NCBI GenBank assembly: GCA_017632695.1
Contig: JAGBQS010000053.1
Coordinates: 1 to 6,571, forward strand
Length of the DNA stretch: 6,571 bases
From: Bacteroidales bacterium
Lineage (GTDB): Bacteria > Bacteroidota > Bacteroidia > Bacteroidales > UBA3663
Direction: 5' to 3'
Shown: one piece after another, positions 1 through 6,545 of the stretch
Position numbering within the stretch: the stretch's first letter is position 1
Layout of the letters: each line of letters opens with the position of its first letter
Translations under genes and position numbers: made by a program
The notes under the pieces: generated by a model
Seen by the model: the letters and a program-made list of their open reading frames with translations, nothing else
Database searches by the model: none
Told to the model about the DNA's origin: nothing

Positions 1-1407
1 CAGAAAACAGCCTATTTTTGTTCCTCCTGCGGATGTGAAGAACCCAAGTGGTTCGGCAGGTGCCCGTCGTGCGGCGAGTGGGGAACCTGCGTCGAGGAAG
101 TGGTATCGGCCGATGGCACCATCGGACGTAAGCCAAAGTCAAGTGGCGGAGTCCAGTGGAGTCATGCCGGCGCGCTCGGTCTGCCCGGACAGAAAGAGAA
201 GCCCCATAAACTGCGCGAGATTGAGGCAACCGAAGATGCCCGTATCGACATGCACGATGCCGAGTTGAACCGCGTACTGGGTGGCGGACTGGTAAAGGGC
301 TCGATGGTACTGTTAGGCGGCGATCCGGGTATCGGCAAATCCACATTGCTGCTGCAGACCGTAATGAACCTTGCCGACAGGAAAGTGCTTTATTGCTCGG
401 GCGAGGAGAGCGCTTACCAGCTCAAGCTGCGTGCCTTGCGTCTGGCGCACGACGGACAGATGCCTGAGGATTGTTTTGTGGCGTGCGAAACGAATCTCGA
501 CCAGATTTTCGTCAACGTTGCCAACCTGAATCCCGATATTCTGATAGTAGATTCCATACAGACCATAGCTACCGACGACTTGGAATCGTCGGCAGGCAGC
601 GTAGGACAGATCCGCGAGTGTGCCGCCCGTCTGCTGAAGTTTGCCAAGGAAAGCGGTACGCCCGTTATTCTGGTAGGTCACATCACCAAAGAGGGTAGTC
701 TGGCGGGTCCGAAGGTTCTGGAACACATTGTAGATACCGTATTGCAGTTTGAGGGCGACCAGCACTATATGTACCGTATCCTCAGAGCCACCAAGAATCG
801 CTTCGGAAGCACCTCCGAACTGGGAATCTACGAGATGCTGGGAACGGGATTGCGGCAGGTTTCGAATCCCTCGGAACTCCTGCTGTCGGCGCAGCACGAG
901 GGACTGAGCGGTGTAACGATTGCGGTGGCTATCGAGGGCTTGCGTCCGTTCCTGATTGAAACGCAGAGTCTGGTTTCGAGTTCGGCATACGCTACCCCGA
1001 TGCGCAGTACGACCGGCTTCGACGGCCGGCGTCTGAACATGCTGCTGGCGGTTCTGGAAAAGAAGGTCGGCTTCAAGCTGGGTCAGAAAGATGTGTTCCT
1101 GAACATTGCAGGAGGCTTGCGCGTTTCCGATCCTGCTATGGATCTGGCTGTCATCACGGCCGTATTGTCGAGCAATATGGATATACCGGTCGACTCGCGT
1201 ACATGTATGACAGGCGAAGTGGGACTGAGCGGAGAGATACGGCCCGTATCGCGACTGGAACAGCGTATTCTTGAAGCCGAGAAACTGGGCTTCGGGCGCA
1301 TCCTGATTCCCGACTACAGCCTGAAGAGTCTGGACTTGAAGAAATTGAACATTGAGGTCTGCCCCGTCAAAAGGGTAGAAGAAGCCTTCCGACTCATGCT
1401 AAAATAG
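1..1407 (+). CDS. radA: DNA repair protein RadA (Sms), 5' partial
   Basis: RadA is a RecA-like ATPase that promotes branch migration and processing of recombination intermediates. The window opens inside the gene: 468 codons are present and probably only the first three or four are missing, because family members start just ahead of the zinc finger. In order (codons counted from base 1): a C4 zinc finger (C7, C10, C21, C24); Walker A GDPGIGKS with K113; Walker B ILIVDS with D184; the RadA-specific KNRFG motif at 265-269; and a C-terminal Lon-protease-like domain from about 300 to the end, known in this family to be non-proteolytic. All key motifs look intact. An ATG at base 100 is internal and would remove the zinc finger, so it is not the start. 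The gene ends at TAG (1405-1407); the frame beyond it shows no RadA-like sequence, so this TAG is a genuine stop. A terminator-like hairpin follows. Confidence 0.97.
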   Translation, partial: QKTAYFCSSCGCEEPKWFGRCPSCGEWGTCVEEVVSADGTIGRKPKSSGGVQWSHAGALGLPGQKEKPHKLREIEATEDARIDMHDAELNRVLGGGLVKGSMVLLGGDPGIGKSTLLLQTVMNLADRKVLYCSGEESAYQLKLRALRLAHDGQMPEDCFVACETNLDQIFVNVANLNPDILIVDSIQTIATDDLESSAGSVGQIRECAARLLKFAKESGTPVILVGHITKEGSLAGPKVLEHIVDTVLQFEGDQHYMYRILRATKNRFGSTSELGIYEMLGTGLRQVSNPSELLLSAQHEGLSGVTIAVAIEGLRPFLIETQSLVSSSAYATPMRSTTGFDGRRLNMLLAVLEKKVGFKLGQKDVFLNIAGGLRVSDPAMDLAVITAVLSSNMDIPVDSRTCMTGEVGLSGEIRPVSRLEQRILEAEKLGFGRILIPDYSLKSLDLKKLNIEVCPVKRVEEAFRLMLK

Positions 1408-1417
1408 GCAGTTTGGC

Positions 1418-1450
1418 TTGCAATTTGTACAAAATGTGCAACTTTTTTAT
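1418..1450 (+). terminator. Probable rho-independent terminator of radA
   Basis: TTGCA at 1418-1422 can pair with TGCAA at 1437-1441. Inside these arms lies the palindrome TTTGTACAAA (1424-1433), giving an imperfect hairpin with a small asymmetric internal loop. It is followed directly by a T-rich run (six T at 1443-1448). Its position about 10 bases after the radA stop fits termination. The stem is AT-rich and therefore weak, and the palindromic core could instead be a protein-binding site for the downstream gene pair. Confidence 0.45.
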
Positions 1451-1475
1451 TAAAAAAGAAAAAAAGTTCCGAAAA

Positions 1476-1510
1476 ATTGCACACTCCATCTGATAAATTC
1501 CATACCTTTG
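1476..1510 (+). promoter_or_regulatory. Bacteroidota-type promoter of the desulfidase-regulator unit
   Basis: TACCTTTG at 1503-1510 is a full match to the Bacteroidota -7 box TAnnTTTG. ATTG at 1476-1479 is a partial match to the -33 TTTG box, with 23 bases between them, slightly longer than usual. The -7 box ends only four bases before the ATG at 1515, so transcription would begin at or very near the start codon. The TTG of the -33 box is part of TTGCACA (1477-1483), the inverse of TGTGCAA at 1435-1441. Confidence 0.6.
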
Positions 1511-1514
1511 CATC

Positions 1515-2828
1515 ATGATTACAAAAATTGAAATTAACAGGATTTTGAAGCTGATGCGTAACTCGGTTTCTCCCACAGTCGGAGGAACGGAGCCGCTGGC
1601 TATTTCCCTGGCAGTGGCAAAAGCCAGAGAACTGCTTGGAGATACTCCGGATAAGGTATTGGTCAGACTGAGCCCCCGAATCGTCAAGAATTCCGCAGGT
1701 GTGCCCGTAGGCGGCATCAGGGGAATGATCGGCATTCCTTCGGCTATTGCTCTGGGAGCAGTGGCGGGTAAGGCCGAAAAGGGACTGGACTGCTTGGAAG
1801 ACCTGACCGGAGAGGATCTGGAAAAGGCTCGGAAGTTCGTCGAAGAACGCCGTTATGCCATGCGTCCGGCACATACCTTCGAAATTATTTATATTGAAAT
1901 CGAAGCATCGCTTGGCGAACACGAAGCCCGTGTGCTGATTGCCAAGGAATCGACCCATTTTGTGTATCTCAAAACCGACAATAAGGTTCTGCTCGACGAG
2001 CGCTATACGCTTGCGAAGACCTACGACCGCTGTCACGAGTCGGACCTGAACATGCAGCTGATATGGGACTTCGTAACGGCTGTTCCGCTCGAACAGATAC
2101 AGTTCCTGCTCGACGGAGCCCGTGAGAACCAGAAGGTTGCCGAAATGGCATTTTCGGGTGATTACGGTCTGAACCTGGGTAAAATGCTGAAAGGAAGCTT
2201 CGAGGAACGGATTGTAGGCCAGAACATCATGCCGCGTCTGGTAACCTATACCTGTGCAGCCTGCGATGTCCGCATGAGCGGAAACCGGATTCCGGTATTC
2301 AGCATCTGCGGCAGCGGCAATCAGGGTATTGCGGGCACGCTGCCTGTCCTGATGTTCAGCGAAGGCAGTTGCTGCTCGAATGCCAAGCTGATGCGGGCAC
2401 TGGCACTCAGTACTTTGGTAATTATTTACATTAAGCAGCTGTTGGGACAGATGTCTTCGCATTGCGGTTGCGTAGTGGCTTCAACGGGTAGTGCCTGTGC
2501 GCTTGCCTATCTGGTAGGCGGCGGATATGAAGAAGTCTGTGCGGCAGCCAAGAACCAGATTGCTTCGCTTGTGGGTGTGATGTGCGACGGTGCCAAACCA
2601 AGCTGTACGCTGAAACTGAGTACAGGCGTCAGCAGTGCCCTGCAGTCGGCCATGATGGCCAAAGAGGGCATCTGTGTGTCGTCCACCGACGGTATCATCG
2701 AGGACAGCGTAGACCGCAGTATCGACAATCTGGCCAATATCGGGCGCGATGCCATGTTGGAGAACGACAGTATGCTGCTGCGGATTATGACCGAAAAGGA
2801 AGAAACTGAAAATGCGCAGACCAAATGA
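1515..2828 (+). CDS. Divergent L-cysteine desulfidase family protein (CyuA/YhaM, UPF0597), key Cys missing
   Basis: The 437-residue protein belongs to the family of E. coli CyuA (YhaM) and archaeal cysteine desulfidase, oxygen-sensitive Fe-S enzymes that convert cysteine to sulfide, ammonia and pyruvate. Older annotation calls them serine dehydratase alpha family. Visible family motifs: GGTEP (23-27), CDVRMSG (250-256), GSGNQG (266-271), the HCGC cysteines (317, 319) and MCDGAKPSC (C357, C364). The spacing C317-C357 fits two of the three proposed cluster ligands. The third, normally the Cys of GCTEP, is Gly24 here. Other normally conserved stretches also differ: GTGMxGLP reads GGIRGMIGIP (66-75), GGHT reads KEST (144-147), and NSGSGNQG reads ICGSGNQG, introducing C265. 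Length is near the family norm. The ATG at 1515 is preferred over 1554 because homologues place this motif about 22-25 residues from the start. It is cytosolic, with no signal peptide. Family assignment is firm; cysteine desulfidase activity is doubtful. It overlaps the next gene by four bases. Confidence 0.88.
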   Translation: MITKIEINRILKLMRNSVSPTVGGTEPLAISLAVAKARELLGDTPDKVLVRLSPRIVKNSAGVPVGGIRGMIGIPSAIALGAVAGKAEKGLDCLEDLTGEDLEKARKFVEERRYAMRPAHTFEIIYIEIEASLGEHEARVLIAKESTHFVYLKTDNKVLLDERYTLAKTYDRCHESDLNMQLIWDFVTAVPLEQIQFLLDGARENQKVAEMAFSGDYGLNLGKMLKGSFEERIVGQNIMPRLVTYTCAACDVRMSGNRIPVFSICGSGNQGIAGTLPVLMFSEGSCCSNAKLMRALALSTLVIIYIKQLLGQMSSHCGCVVASTGSACALAYLVGGGYEEVCAAAKNQIASLVGVMCDGAKPSCTLKLSTGVSSALQSAMMAKEGICVSSTDGIIEDSVDRSIDNLANIGRDAMLENDSMLLRIMTEKEETENAQTK

Positions 2829-3526
2829 GTGAAAGGAGTGGTAGCATCTATGATGTCTTGCTGGAGCTGCCTCTTTTTCAGGGATTGAGCGTACAGCAGT
2901 TAACCGGGATTATCGAGAAGATTCCGTTCCTCTTTACGCAGTATGCGGCAGGTGATGTAATCGTAAAACCGGATTCCGATCACGATCAGGTAACGTTTGT
3001 GCTGAGAGGCAGGGTGCGGCTCACGACACCTGTCTGCGGTGGCAATGTGGTTGTCTCGCAGGAGTTCGAGGCACCGTTTACGGCTCCGTTCCATTATCTT
3101 TTCGGTGCGCAGAACAGGACCTCCGGCTATCTGGAGGCCATAACCGATACGGGGGTGATGCAGGTTTCAAAAAGCAGTTTCCTCGATATGGTTCAGAGCA
3201 ACCGTATCATTCTGCTACATGTGCTGAATATGCTGTCGTCGGTCGCCCAGTTACAGCGCCGTTCGCTGGATTATCTGGAAGAGAAGCAGTTGGAGTTGCG
3301 TCTGGCAAAGTGGCTGCTTTCCATATCGCACCACAGGACACAGCTTATGCGGGTCGACGCAAGCGAGCCTGTCCTGGCCGAACTGCTTCGGATGCGGCCG
3401 GCCGACCTTTGGCGGAGTATTGCCGTCTGGGAAGGTAAAGGATGTGTCGAAGTGACAGAGGGAAGATTAAAATTGACAGATAGATATGCCTTAAAACGCT
3501 ATGTAAGTGCCAATTCTTTCCGATAA
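2825..3526 (+). CDS. Crp/Fnr family transcriptional regulator
   Basis: The 233-residue protein has the Crp/Fnr layout: an N-terminal cyclic-nucleotide-binding-type beta barrel (about 15-125), a long dimerisation helix (about 126-155), and a C-terminal winged helix-turn-helix (about 156-226). In the last, VLAELLRMRPADLWRSIAVW (183-202) is the helix-turn-helix and the GRLKLTD strand (213-219) belongs to the wing. The barrel lacks the typical cAMP phosphate-binding cassette; the equivalent region reads LFGAQNRTSGYLEAIT. It also lacks an FNR-like N-terminal cysteine cluster, having only C71 and C207. The effector is therefore unknown and probably not cAMP or a 4Fe-4S cluster. The recognition helix is also unlike the usual SRETVSR pattern. 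The start overlaps the preceding stop as ATGA (2825-2828), which implies translational coupling. A role in regulating its own operon, perhaps in response to sulfur or cysteine status, is inference. Confidence 0.85.
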   Translation: MSERSGSIYDVLLELPLFQGLSVQQLTGIIEKIPFLFTQYAAGDVIVKPDSDHDQVTFVLRGRVRLTTPVCGGNVVVSQEFEAPFTAPFHYLFGAQNRTSGYLEAITDTGVMQVSKSSFLDMVQSNRIILLHVLNMLSSVAQLQRRSLDYLEEKQLELRLAKWLLSISHHRTQLMRVDASEPVLAELLRMRPADLWRSIAVWEGKGCVEVTEGRLKLTDRYALKRYVSANSFR

Positions 3527-3548
3527 CTCCAAATTTTACGTTTTTTAT

Positions 3549-3579
3549 TTTGGTTTTTCCTATTTTTTAACTACATTTG
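3549..3579 (+). promoter_or_regulatory. Promoter of lysS-gpsA
   Basis: TTTG at 3549-3552 and TACATTTG at 3572-3579 match the Bacteroidota sigma-factor consensus (-33 TTTG, -7 TAnnTTTG) with a 19-base spacer, the usual distance. Transcription is predicted to start around 3583-3585, giving a leader of roughly 90 bases before the lysS ATG. This is the best promoter match in the window. Confidence 0.72.
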
Positions 3580-3583
3580 CACC

Positions 3584-3616
3584 TGTCAGTTTTACTGATG
3601 GGGCTTTTTTTAGCCC
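3584..3616 (+). promoter_or_regulatory. Two small hairpins in the lysS leader
   Basis: Directly after the predicted transcription start are two perfect short inverted repeats: TCAGT/ACTGA (3586-3590 with 3594-3598, loop TTT) and GGGCT/AGCCC (3601-3605 with 3612-3616, loop of six T). The first hairpin followed by GGGGC and seven T looks terminator-like, so it could end transcripts arriving from the regulator gene or act as an attenuator or 5'-end stabiliser of lysS mRNA. There is no T-box-like antiterminator structure. From 3617 to the lysS start I see no further structure. Confidence 0.4.
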
Positions 3617-3673
3617 GGAAATCTGTTAGTAATTCGCAAAACAAGAGTAAAATAACTATTTCAAAATATAGAC

Positions 3674-5467
3674 ATGTCAATTCTGGATTTAAGTGAGCAG
3701 GAGATTATCCGTCGTAATTCGCTGGATGAATTGCGCCGTATGGGCATAGAGCCTTATCCTGCATCGGAGTATGTAGTAACCGGTTATAGTGATGAGATTC
3801 GCGCTTCTTTTGTAGACCTTCCTACGCAGAAAAACGAAGCCGGAGAAGAGGTTCCCGGCGTTGCCAATGCCGAAAACAGCCGGAATGTATCGGTTGCCGG
3901 CCGTATCATGAGCCGCCGTATTATGGGTAAGGCTGCCTTCATGGAATTGCAGGATTCGAAAGGCCGTATTCAGGTTTATGTAAGCCGCGACAGCCTTTGT
4001 CCGGATCCCGAGAAAACCGATCTTTATAACGTCGTTTTCAAGAAACTGCTCGATATCGGCGATTTCGTAGGAGTAACAGGATATGTTTTCCGTACACAGA
4101 CGGGCGAGATTTCGGTTCATGCAGCCACGCTGACCGTGCTTTCGAAGAGCATCCGTCCGCTGCCTATCGTGAAATATAAGGACGGTGTTGCCTACGACGG
4201 ATTCAACGATCCCGAACTCCGCTACCGTCAGCGCTACCTTGACCTGATTGTGAACGATGGTGTAAAGCAGGTTTTCGAGAAGCGTGCCACCATCCTGCGT
4301 ACCATGCGCCAGGTGTTCGATGAGGCAGGATATACGGAAGTCGAGACCCCGATCCTGCAGCAGATTGCCGGCGGTGCATCGGCCCGTCCGTTCATTACTC
4401 ACCACAACGCACTGGATGTGGATCTGTATCTGCGTATTGCTACCGAGCTTTACCTGAAGCGTCTGATTGTGGGCGGCTTTGAGGGTGTTTACGAAATCGG
4501 CCGTAACTTCCGCAACGAAGGTATGGACCGCAGCCATAACCCGGAATTCACCTGCATGGAACTTTATGTTTCGTACAAGGACTACAACTGGATGATGACC
4601 TTTACCGAGAACCTGCTCGAAAAGATCTGTCTGGCCGTGAACGGAACCACCGAAGTGAAGATCGGCGACAATGTGGTAAGCTTCAAGGCTCCATACCGTC
4701 GTCTGCCGATTCTGGATGCCATCAGGGAAAAGACCGGTTACGACCTCTCGGTCATGTCGGAGGACGAGATGCGCGAGGTTGCCAAGAAATACGGCGTAGA
4801 GGATACCGAAGTGATGGGCAAGGGCAAGCTGATCGACGAGATCTTCGGCGAGACCTGCGAGGGAAGCTTCATCCAGCCGACCTTCATCATCGACTATCCG
4901 GTTGAAATGTCGCCGCTCACCAAGATGCACCGCAGCAAGCCTGGTCTGACAGAGCGCTTTGAGCTGATGGTAAACGGCAAGGAGCTGGCCAACGCCTATT
5001 CGGAGCTGAACGATCCTATCGACCAGTACAACCGCTTTGTTGACCAGATGAAGCTGGCCGACAAGGGCGACGATGAGGCAATGGTCATCGATCACGATTT
5101 TGTACGTGCCCTCGAGTACGGTATGCCTCCTACATCGGGTATCGGTATCGGCATCGACCGTCTCTGCATTCTGATGACGGGTCAGCCGACCATCCAGGAA
5201 GTGCTGCTCTTCCCGACCATGAAGCCGGAGAAGGTGACCCCGAAGGATTCGGCCGACAAGTACGTGGCTTTGGGCATTCCCGAAGAATGGGTTCCCGTAA
5301 TCCAGAAGGCCGGTTACACCACCGTTGCCCAGCTGGCCGACGTAAAGCCTGGAAAACTGTTCCAGGAGATGATTGATATCAGGAAGAAATACAAGGAGTA
5401 TCTGGCAGATCTGGTAAACCCAAGCCAGCAGGATGTTGCTGCGTGGATTGAAAAGGTCGGTAAATAA
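3674..5467 (+). CDS. lysS: Lysine--tRNA ligase, class II
   Basis: This cytosolic enzyme charges tRNA-Lys with lysine using ATP. The 597-residue protein has a leading helix (1-25) and an OB-fold anticodon-binding domain (about 70-160: VSVAGR, then MELQDSKGRIQVYV). The class II catalytic core follows: motif 1 around EVETPIL (222-228, P226), the GGASARPF loop (233-240), motif 2 FRNEG (279-283, R280) and motif 3 GIGIGIDRL (489-497, R496). All catalytic motifs are intact. After the core there is an extension of about 65-70 residues (about 530-597, from GIPEEWVP to the end) that E. coli LysRS lacks but Bacteroides homologues share as I recall them. A short insert at about 46-69 precedes the OB fold. 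The ATG at 3674 gives MSILDLSEQEIIRRN, the usual Bacteroidales N-terminus. gpsA follows after 9 bases in the same frame, suggesting co-transcription. Confidence 0.97.
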   Translation: MSILDLSEQEIIRRNSLDELRRMGIEPYPASEYVVTGYSDEIRASFVDLPTQKNEAGEEVPGVANAENSRNVSVAGRIMSRRIMGKAAFMELQDSKGRIQVYVSRDSLCPDPEKTDLYNVVFKKLLDIGDFVGVTGYVFRTQTGEISVHAATLTVLSKSIRPLPIVKYKDGVAYDGFNDPELRYRQRYLDLIVNDGVKQVFEKRATILRTMRQVFDEAGYTEVETPILQQIAGGASARPFITHHNALDVDLYLRIATELYLKRLIVGGFEGVYEIGRNFRNEGMDRSHNPEFTCMELYVSYKDYNWMMTFTENLLEKICLAVNGTTEVKIGDNVVSFKAPYRRLPILDAIREKTGYDLSVMSEDEMREVAKKYGVEDTEVMGKGKLIDEIFGETCEGSFIQPTFIIDYPVEMSPLTKMHRSKPGLTERFELMVNGKELANAYSELNDPIDQYNRFVDQMKLADKGDDEAMVIDHDFVRALEYGMPPTSGIGIGIDRLCILMTGQPTIQEVLLFPTMKPEKVTPKDSADKYVALGIPEEWVPVIQKAGYTTVAQLADVKPGKLFQEMIDIRKKYKEYLADLVNPSQQDVAAWIEKVGK

Positions 5468-5476
5468 AAGATTGTC

Positions 5477-6481
5477 ATGGATTTTCCGAATAAAGTGGCT
5501 ATTCTGGGCAGTGGCAGTTGGGCTACTGCAATAGCTAAGATTGTGCAGCAGAACGGCGCTATGATGTATTGGTACATCCGCCGTCAGGAGCGCATCGAAG
5601 ATTTCAAGAAGCAGGGTCATAATCCTGCCTATCTGTCGAGTGTGAAGTTCGATATCGAAAAGATACGTTTCACCACCGATATCAACGAAGCGATCAAGAA
5701 TTGCCAGATGGTGATTTTTGCCATGCCGTCGCCTTACCTGAAGCAGCACGTTGAACAGGTTACTGCTTCGTGCGACGGTAAGATTGTGATTTCGGTCATT
5801 AAGGGTATCGTGCAGGGGGACAACATCCTGATTTCCGATTATCTGAAACAGAAACTGAAACTTTCGGACAGTCAGGTGGCTACGCTGAGCGGTCCGAGTC
5901 ACGCCGAGGAGGTGGCTTACGAGCGTCTGACGTATCTTACCGTAGGCTGCAAGAATGTGGATGTGGCAAAGGACATTGCCGATTTCTTCCAGAACCATTA
6001 CGTACATACTACGGTTTCGCAGGACATTGTAGGCGTGCAGTTGGCCGGTGTTCTGAAGAACATCTACGCCATCGCTTCAGGTATCTGCGAAGGTCTGAAG
6101 TACGGCGATAACTTCCAGGCAGTGCTTGTTGCCAATGCCATCCGCGAGATGAAGCGCTTCATTAACGGTTACGACCCCAGCTACAAGAAATGGCGGCACG
6201 TGAGCGAGAGCGTTTATACCGGCGACCTGCTGGTAACCTCTTACAGCCGATTCAGCCGCAACCACATGTTCGGCAACATGATCGGTAAGGGTTACAGCGT
6301 GAAGTCTGCCCAGCTGGAGATGGAGATGATTGCCTAGGGCTATTACGGAACGAAGTGTATCAAGGAGATTAACCAGAAGTATAATATCGAGATACCTATC
6401 GTCGATGCGATGTACAACATTCTTTACAAGCGCATGAGCCCGTTTGTCGACATCAAGATGCTGAGCGACTTGCTCCAGTAA
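5477..6481 (+). pseudogene. gpsA: NAD(P)-dependent glycerol-3-phosphate dehydrogenase, interrupted by in-frame TAG
   Basis: GpsA reduces dihydroxyacetone phosphate to sn-glycerol-3-phosphate for phospholipid synthesis in the cytosol. The frame from 5477 to the TAA at 6479-6481 covers 335 codons including the stop, the normal family length, but codon 287 (6335-6337) is TAG. Before it, 286 residues carry the nucleotide-binding loop GSGSWATA (11-18), SVIKG (106-110, K109), LSGPSHAEEV (137-146), VLKN with the catalytic-type K194, GDLLVT (249-254, D250) and SRN (260-262). After it, 47 codons continue the family pattern (GYYGTKCIKEINQKY, then PIVDAMYNILY). Homologues read AEGYY here, so the TAG stands in place of a conserved Glu; GAG to TAG is one base change. 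A product stopping at 6337 would lack the last helices and is probably inactive. Alternatives are a sequencing or assembly error, or readthrough. It probably shares the lysS promoter. Identity is certain; pseudogene status is not. Confidence 0.85.
6335..6337 (+). other. In-frame amber codon inside gpsA
   Basis: TAG lies in the context GCC TAG GGC, within the palindrome CCTAGG. It replaces the Glu of the conserved AEGYY segment. The frame on both sides is coding for GpsA with no shift, so this is a point substitution and not an indel. Confidence 0.9.
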
Positions 6482-6545
6482 CAGGGTTGCCGGAAAGAGA
6501 GTTGGACTCAATTGTATTTATCTAACCATATTAAATTTAGTATTT

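Noticed and set aside
1424..1433. TTTGTACAAA as a definite Crp/Fnr operator
   Set aside because: It is a perfect 10-base palindrome but sits within the terminator hairpin and matches neither the CRP nor the FNR consensus. There is too little evidence to annotate it separately.
1314..2462. A 382-codon minus-strand open frame across the radA end and the desulfidase gene
   Set aside because: It crosses a terminator-promoter spacer and two firmly identified plus-strand genes, and its translation resembles no family. It is a shadow frame.
3584..3673. T-box or lysine riboswitch upstream of lysS
   Set aside because: The leader is only about 90 bases, lacks the T-box core and antiterminator arrangement, and is too short for a lysine riboswitch.
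5465..5477. lysS-gpsA fusion, because both are in the same frame and 9 bases apart
   Set aside because: A clear TAA ends lysS at 5465-5467 and a family-typical GpsA N-terminus begins at ATG 5477.
3689..6007. A 772-codon open frame on the minus strand across lysS and gpsA
   Set aside because: It aligns codon-for-codon with the sense frames of lysS and gpsA, which share one frame. Its openness is explained by the near absence of TTA, CTA and TCA codons in these genes. Its translation has no recognisable domain, and the sense strand is clearly coding.
6335..6337. TAG reassigned to an amino acid in this genome
   Set aside because: radA in the same window stops at TAG at its expected end, with no conserved sequence beyond. 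TAG therefore acts as stop here, and one internal TAG is better explained by mutation or error.
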